Shown: in pieces, positions 63,529 through 64,000 of the stretch
How positions within the stretch are numbered: the first letter of the stretch is position 1
Layout of the letters: each line of letters starts with the position of its first letter
Assembly: GCF_006716355.1 (NCBI RefSeq)
Contig: NZ_VFOW01000001.1
Coordinates: 1,674,001-1,738,000, forward strand
Reading direction: 5' to 3'
DNA length: 64,000 nucleotides
Source of the DNA: Stackebrandtia endophytica
Lineage (GTDB): Bacteria; Actinomycetota; Actinomycetes; Mycobacteriales; Micromonosporaceae
The notes under the pieces: model-generated
Database searches by the model: none
What the model was told of the DNA's origin: nothing
The model's input: the letters and a program-made list of their open reading frames with translations, nothing else
Translations under genes and position numbers: made by a program

Positions 63529-64000
63529 ATGCGAATGAGCCTCGACGGTGTACCGACCGGCAGAGTGATCCTGCTGAACGGCACCAGCAGTTCGGGAAAG
63601 TCGAGCATCGCCGCGCAACTGCTCGCCGTTCTGGACCGACCCGCGTTTCACATGCCCGTCGACGGGATCAACGCGATGCGCGCCGACAACTGGGCGGCAC
63701 GGCTGGGACGTGACGGGTTCGCCGAAGTGTTGGAGCGCACCGTGCTGGGCTTTCATCGCGCGGTCGCCGGGATGGCCTGGGCCGGAAACGACGTGGTGAT
63801 GGATCACGTCGTGCGTGAGCCGGAGTGGTTGGCCGATTGTCTCCGGGTCTTCGACGGCCTGGAGGTGCTGTTTGTCGGTGTCCACTGTCCGCTTGAGGAG
63901 CTACGACGCCGGGAGAAGGCCCGAGGCGACCGAGAGATCGGACGGGCCGAGTTCCACCTCTCCCGGGTCCACGCCCACGGCGAGTACGATGTGGAGTGTG
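63529..64000 (+). CDS. Chloramphenicol phosphotransferase-like kinase (3' partial)
   Basis: At least 157 codons run to the window edge without a stop. VILLNGTSSSGKSSIAAQLL is the P-loop with the NGxSSxGKS form of the CPT family, followed by FHMPVDGINAM (the conserved Asp) and DHVVREPEWL. CPT enzymes phosphorylate chloramphenicol, but many homologues are uncharacterised, so resistance is not claimed. ATG 63529 or 63535 is the start. It faces away from the proline-rich genes. Confidence 0.85.
   Translation, partial: MRMSLDGVPTGRVILLNGTSSSGKSSIAAQLLAVLDRPAFHMPVDGINAMRADNWAARLGRDGFAEVLERTVLGFHRAVAGMAWAGNDVVMDHVVREPEWLADCLRVFDGLEVLFVGVHCPLEELRRREKARGDREIGRAEFHLSRVHAHGEYDVEC

Overview
The window is from a high-G+C actinobacterium. 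The evidence is third-position G/C codon bias, many GTG/TTG starts, four-base ATGA/GTGA gene overlaps, IdeR/DtxR-type iron boxes, HtaA-type heme proteins, a BTAD/SARP regulator, and the mfd - lipoprotein - mazG order. The gene set would suit a Glycomycetales/Micromonosporales-like organism, but genus placement is inference. I see no phage, transposase, CRISPR array, tRNA or rRNA.

Layout. (1) 1-5.7 kb: a tightly coupled cluster matching the uncharacterised STM4015-4014-4013-4012-4011 set (leucine-rich protein, ATP-grasp, phosphatase/sulfatase-like protein, two radical SAM enzymes) plus a HAD hydrolase. (2) 5.7-11.6 kb, minus: BMP-type nucleoside ABC importer with cytidine deaminase last. (3) 11.9-14.2 kb: a small membrane protein, three tandem paralogous cysteine-rich peptides of 51-53 aa, a two-TM protein and a repeat-bearing gap. 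(4) 14.2-21.2 kb: an IdeR-controlled heme island: DUF2470 protein, heme oxygenase, HmuTUV importer and two cell-surface HtaA proteins. (5) 21.3-32.5 kb: DedA protein, TIGR01777 epimerase, VOC protein, large AfsR-like regulator, cytochrome P450, divergent EgtD-like protein, orphan response regulator, LysR regulator. (6) 32.7-40.3 kb: exported degradative enzymes (M9-type collagenase, phosphodiester glycosidase, Tat-exported PL8 polysaccharide lyase) with CGNR and AraC regulators. (7) 40.6-44.5 kb: an iron-siderophore importer with a single-chain double permease, under an IdeR box. (8) 44.6-55 kb: FadH-type dienoyl-CoA reductase, an Rpn-like nuclease in an AT-richer pocket, VOC protein, an APS kinase fused to a degenerate ATP-sulfurylase domain, PEP carboxylase, and a GGCT-like gene that runs into an antisense lipoprotein gene. 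(9) 55-64 kb: membrane hydrolase-like protein, Mfd, SurA-like lipoprotein, MazG, two paralogous proline-rich membrane proteins (one split by a single in-frame stop) and a 3'-truncated chloramphenicol-phosphotransferase-like gene.

How the genes work together. Iron is a strong theme: four IdeR-like boxes lie next to the heme-uptake, heme-degradation and siderophore-uptake units. HtaA proteins would pass heme to HmuT and HmuUV, and heme oxygenase would release the iron. The BMP importer and cytidine deaminase form a nucleoside-salvage unit. The collagenase, glycosidase and lyase suggest scavenging of animal or plant matrix polymers. The least understood parts are the three cysteine-rich peptides and the STM4011-4015 cluster.
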